Assembly (NCBI RefSeq): GCF_001905445.1
Contig: NZ_LIVQ01000005.1
Location: 566,061 to 630,060, forward strand
DNA from: Streptomyces sp. CB00455
GTDB lineage: Bacteria; Actinomycetota; Actinomycetes; Streptomycetales; Streptomycetaceae
Direction: 5' to 3'
DNA: 64,000 nucleotides
Position numbers and translations under genes: made by a program. The first letter of the stretch is position 1. Every line of letters begins with the position of its first letter. Below are positions 60,339 through 64,000 of this stretch, piece by piece. Below the pieces are notes generated by a model. That model saw nothing but the letters and a program-made list of their open reading frames with translations. It was not told the origin of the DNA and made no database searches.

Positions 60339-61132
60339 CTACGCCTGGTGCGACGGCCCGTAGGCGCGGGCGGCCTCGTCCAGCAGTTCCCGCAGTCGCA
60401 GCGCGTCCGGAGCCAGCGCCGTCACCAGGACGGCCGGGCCGGCCAGCGGGGTGAGCACCGCGAACTCCCCCAGCACCGCGGCCGCCGGGGGCGCCGCGGC
60501 GAAGGCCGGGTCGACGACGAGGAGTTGGCCGAGTGCGCGGTGCCCCGCCAGTCCCGCCGGTCCGTCCCAGCCGCCGGGTGCTCCGGGTCCGCAAGTGAGC
60601 TCCTGGTCGAGCAGGGGGCGGCCTGCGCGGGTGACGGTGAGCCGGCTGCGCAGCAGGCCCGGGTCCTCCCCGCAGCGGCCGAGCACCTGCTCCTCGCGCA
60701 GCAGCAGCCGGGCCGCGGGGCCCAGTTCGGCCCGGGTGCGCACCCGCAGGTCGCTGCCGCGCACCGAGACCAGCGGCTCCGGCTGCCACCGCACCGACGC
60801 ACCGTCCTCCAAGGTCAGGCGCACGTCGTACCGCGCGGGTTCACCGCCGCGGCCGGGCAGGGCCAGCGTGGCCGCCGCGGAGGCGAGGGCGAGGTGCGCC
60901 CCGGGTCCGGTGGTCGCCTCGACGGTGAGGTGGTCGCCGCCGAGCGGAGCGCTCATGGCGCCGATCAGCATGACGCCGGCCTCGCAGCCGCTCCCCCGGA
61001 TGCGGCGCAGGGCGAGCGGCCCTTCCCCGGCGAGCACCGGCAGGGCGGTGCCGCCCCGCCCGTCGGCGACGGCGTGGATGCGGGCGGTGGCGCGCACGCC
61101 CGCGGCGGGCAGCGCGACGGGAAGGGCGCTGG

Positions 61133-61136
<4 letters not shown>
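60339..61136 (-). CDS. ureD: Urease accessory protein UreD
   Basis: 265 residues, ATG at 61136 overlapping the ureG stop by four bases. The UreD/UreH signature is visible: GAMSAPLGGDHLTVEATTGPGAHL, LTLEDGASVRWQPEPLVSVRGSDL and QVLGRCGEDPG. It binds apo-urease and serves as a platform for UreF and UreG during nickel insertion. It is the last of the visible genes; the peptidase gene follows 180 bp downstream on the same strand. Confidence 0.93.
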
Positions 61137-61828
<692 letters not shown>

Positions 61829-61867
61829 GGGGGTTCTCCTTGGGTACGGGGCGGCCGAGGGGGGCGC

Positions 61868-62542
61868 TCAGGAGGCGAAGAGGCGCACCGGCCAGTCGGC
61901 GTGGACCTCGGCCGCGATCTCCAGCAGGGGCGAGGAGGCCGCCGGCAGGGCGTCCGGGCCCTGCGTGCGGGCCCGCAGGGCGGCCTCGGCCGCCCTGGCG
62001 GCGACGGCGTCGAGTTCGGGGGCCAGACGTGCGAGGACCCCGCTGGCCTCGAAGGGGTCCAGGCCGAGCAGTCTCACGGTCGCTGTCGCCGGTCCGCCGA
62101 CGCTCTCGTACGCGGCCACGTGCGCCGCGTCCAGCGGTCCGAGTCCGGCGGCCCGGGCGGTCAGGCCCAGCACGACGGGCTGGTGCGCCCCGCGCGGGAA
62201 GGCGGTGGCGAGCGCCTCCAGCGCGGGGTCGGGCCAGGTGGCCCGGGCGGCCCGCAGCAGCTGGCGGCCCAGTCGCCGCGCCGCGGTGCGCAGCGCGGGC
62301 GACGGGGTGCGGGCGTCCGCGGCGGCGTCGAGCCCGGCCGGGTCGAGCCCGAGGGCGGCGGCCGCGGCGAGGGCCGCGGCGGTGAGCCCGGCGGTGTGCA
62401 GGCGGCCCCGGCAGAAGTCCTCCAGGGTGGCGGCGTCGTGGATGCGGCCCGCCTTGCAGGCGGCTTCGGCCCCACCGGAGTGGGCGTGCCCGCCGGCGGG
62501 GAAGCGGCCGTCCGCCAGGACGAGCAGTGCGGCCAGGCTCAT
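61868..62542 (-). CDS. ureF: Urease accessory protein UreF
   Basis: 224 residues, ATG at 62542. UreF features: ALLVLADGRFPAGGHAHSGGAEAA at the N-terminus, the GRIHDAATLEDFCRGRL helix region, ALATAFPRGAHQPVVLGLTARAAGL and a C-terminal ASSPLLEIAAEVHADWPVRLFAS. It bridges UreD and UreG and is thought to gate GTPase activity. Lies 31 bp after ureC and 39 bp before ureG. Confidence 0.93.
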   Translation of the reverse strand: MSLAALLVLADGRFPAGGHAHSGGAEAACKAGRIHDAATLEDFCRGRLHTAGLTAAALAAAAALGLDPAGLDAAADARTPSPALRTAARRLGRQLLRAARATWPDPALEALATAFPRGAHQPVVLGLTARAAGLGPLDAAHVAAYESVGGPATATVRLLGLDPFEASGVLARLAPELDAVAARAAEAALRARTQGPDALPAASSPLLEIAAEVHADWPVRLFAS

Positions 62543-62573
62543 CGCAGGTGATCCGTCATCAGGCGGGTTCCCA

Positions 62574-64000
62574 TCAGAACAGGAAGTATCTCTGCGCCAT
62601 GGGCAGCTGCGCCGCGGGCGCCGGCTCCACGGCCTCGCCGTCGATGGTGACGGTGAAGGTGTCGGCGTCGACTTCGACCCGGGGCATGGCGTCGTTGTTG
62701 CGCATGTCCGCCTTGCCGACCTTGCGGGTGTTCTCGATGGCCACGAAGGACTTGCCGAGTCCGAGCCGGTCGGGCAGTGCGTCGTCGAGGGCGGCCTGCG
62801 CGGTGAAGTTGAGCGAGTTGAGGCCGGGCGCGCGGCCGTGACTGCCGAACATCGGCCGCGGCAGGACGGGCTGGGGAGTGGGGATGGAGGCGTTGGCGTC
62901 GCCCATCTGCGCGTAGGCGATCTGTCCGCCCTTGACGACGAGTTCGGGCTTCACCCCGAAGAAGGCGGGGTTCCACAGCACCAGGTCGGCGAGTTTGCCG
63001 GTCTCGACGGAGCCGATCTCGCGGGCGAGTCCCTGGGAGACGGCGGGGTTGATCGTGTACTTGGCGACGTAGCGGCGGGCGCGGTGGTTGTCGGCCGGTC
63101 CATCGCCCGCAAGGAAGCCGCGGCGCTTCTTCATGACGTGGGCGGTCTGCCAGGTGCGCAGGACGACCTCGCCGATCCGTCCCATGGCCTGGGAGTCGGA
63201 GGAGATGATCGAGATGGCTCCGAGGTCGTGCAGGACGTCCTCGGCGGCGATGGTCGAGGGCCGGATGCGCGATTCCGCGAAGGCGAGGTCCTCGGGGACG
63301 GCGGGGTTGAGGTGGTGGCACACCATCAGCATGTCGAGGTGTTCCTCGACGGTGTTCACGGTGTGCGGCCGGGTGGGGTTGGTGGAACTGGGCAGGATGT
63401 TGGGCTCGGAGACGACGGTGATGATGTCGGGTGCGTGCCCGCCGCCCGCACCTTCGGTGTGGTACGAGTGGATGGTCCGCCCGGCGATGGCGGCGAGGGT
63501 GTCGGCGACGAAGCCGGCCTCGTTGAGGGTGTCGGTGTGGATGGCGACCTGGGCTCCTGTCTCCTCGCAGACGTCGAGGCACGCGTCGATGACGGCGGGG
63601 GTGGCCCCCCAGTCCTCGTGGATCTTGAAGCCGAGGGCGCCTCCGCGCAGTTGGGAGTGCATGGCCTCGCGGGACATCGTGTTGCCCTTGCCGAGCAGCC
63701 CGATGTTGACGGGGTAGGCCTCCAGCGCCGCGAACATCCGGGCGAGGTGCCAGGGGCCGGGGGTGACGGTGGTGGCCTTGGAGCCTTCGGCCGGTCCGGT
63801 GCCGCCGCCGACGAGGGTGGTGATGCCGGAGGCGAGCGCTTCCTCGATCACGGTCGGGGAGATGAAGTGCACGTGGGCGTCGATGGCCCCGGCGGTGACG
63901 ATCTTGCCGTTGCCCGCGATGATCTCGGTCTCGGGACCGATGACGAGGGCCGGGTCGACACCGTCCATGGTGTCCGGGTTGCCGGCCTTGCCGATGGCGC
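62574..64000 (-). CDS. ureC: Urease alpha subunit UreC (N-terminus cut by window edge)
   Basis: About 475 C-terminal residues are visible. The nickel-site residues are all present: DAHVHFISP (two His), the carbamylated Lys in GFKIHEDWGA, SYHTEGAGGGHAPDI, the flap VCHHLNPA and ISSDSQAMGRIGEV (Asp). The sequence ends in QRYFLF as is typical. It hydrolyses urea to ammonia and carbamate. ureA and ureB are expected upstream, beyond the window. A complete catalytic set implies an active enzyme if the missing part is intact. Confidence 0.97.
   Translation of the reverse strand, partial: AIGKAGNPDTMDGVDPALVIGPETEIIAGNGKIVTAGAIDAHVHFISPTVIEEALASGITTLVGGGTGPAEGSKATTVTPGPWHLARMFAALEAYPVNIGLLGKGNTMSREAMHSQLRGGALGFKIHEDWGATPAVIDACLDVCEETGAQVAIHTDTLNEAGFVADTLAAIAGRTIHSYHTEGAGGGHAPDIITVVSEPNILPSSTNPTRPHTVNTVEEHLDMLMVCHHLNPAVPEDLAFAESRIRPSTIAAEDVLHDLGAISIISSDSQAMGRIGEVVLRTWQTAHVMKKRRGFLAGDGPADNHRARRYVAKYTINPAVSQGLAREIGSVETGKLADLVLWNPAFFGVKPELVVKGGQIAYAQMGDANASIPTPQPVLPRPMFGSHGRAPGLNSLNFTAQAALDDALPDRLGLGKSFVAIENTRKVGKADMRNNDAMPRVEVDADTFTVTIDGEAVEPAPAAQLPMAQRYFLF

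Overview
The window is very GC-rich, with G or C at nearly every third codon position, GTG starts, GGAGG-type ribosome sites and dense divergent or convergent gene pairs. Together with families typical of the genus (DUF5999, an LppU/SCO3897-type membrane protein, SpoIIE-type PP2C phosphatases, a whiE-like pigment fragment, a Slp/Tap-type secreted peptidase, MurT/GatD) this points to a Streptomyces chromosome. There are no tRNA or rRNA genes, no CRISPR array and no transposase that I can recognise.

Layout. 1-6.0 kb: the N-terminal part of RecQ, an ABC exporter, a Fur-type repressor divergent from catalase-peroxidase KatG, and a SRPBCC protein facing katG across a double terminator. 6.2-16.6 kb: a long-form GAPDH, trans-aconitate methyltransferase behind an 18-bp perfect palindrome, a secreted peptidase-C15-like protein with Ser at the expected Cys position, DoxX, DUF427, a secreted GH16 glucanase with a lectin domain, a GAF-PP2C phosphatase, two coupled small-protein gene pairs and a HAD hydrolase. 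16.8-28.9 kb: aldehyde dehydrogenase, an F420-type LLM oxidoreductase, a secreted dipeptidase-like hydrolase with a discoidin domain, a TetR regulator, an ANTAR-PP2C phosphatase, a YbdK-type ligase, a DJ-1/PfpI protein, and a tightly coupled nucleotidyltransferase / BON-like / metallophosphoesterase operon.

29-34.4 kb holds a small polyketide island: an aromatic-polyketide FAD hydroxylase divergent from a SchA/CurD protein and an acyl carrier protein, then an O-methyltransferase and a secreted beta-helix protein. The arrangement resembles the ends of a whiE spore-pigment cluster, but ketosynthase, chain-length factor and cyclases are absent. 34.8-38.8 kb is one giant HTH / STAND NTPase / 14-blade WD40 protein. 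39.3-43.3 kb has three LLM flavin monooxygenases and a tiny coupled ORF, followed by a YedY-like molybdoprotein with a cytochrome b partner. 45.4-50.3 kb: a fibronectin-III lipoprotein-like protein, a second STAND ATPase, DUF5999 with a previously easy-to-miss 30-residue peptide gene, and an LppU-like membrane protein.

50.4-64.0 kb looks like conserved core chromosome: TetR and acyl-CoA dehydrogenase (divergent, with two operator-like repeats between them), peptide deformylase, MurT-GatD (lipid II isoglutamine amidation), 6-phosphofructokinase, CtaG, a PlsC acyltransferase, a secreted tripeptidyl aminopeptidase-like hydrolase, and urease genes ureC-ureF-ureG-ureD, with ureC running off the right edge. 

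The strongest candidates for something new are the nucleotidyltransferase/BON/phosphoesterase operon (27.2-28.9 kb), the ketosynthase-less whiE-like island (29-33 kb), the tandem paralogous small proteins (14.7-15.9 kb), the C15-like protein with a Cys-to-Ser change, and the 30-residue peptide gene.
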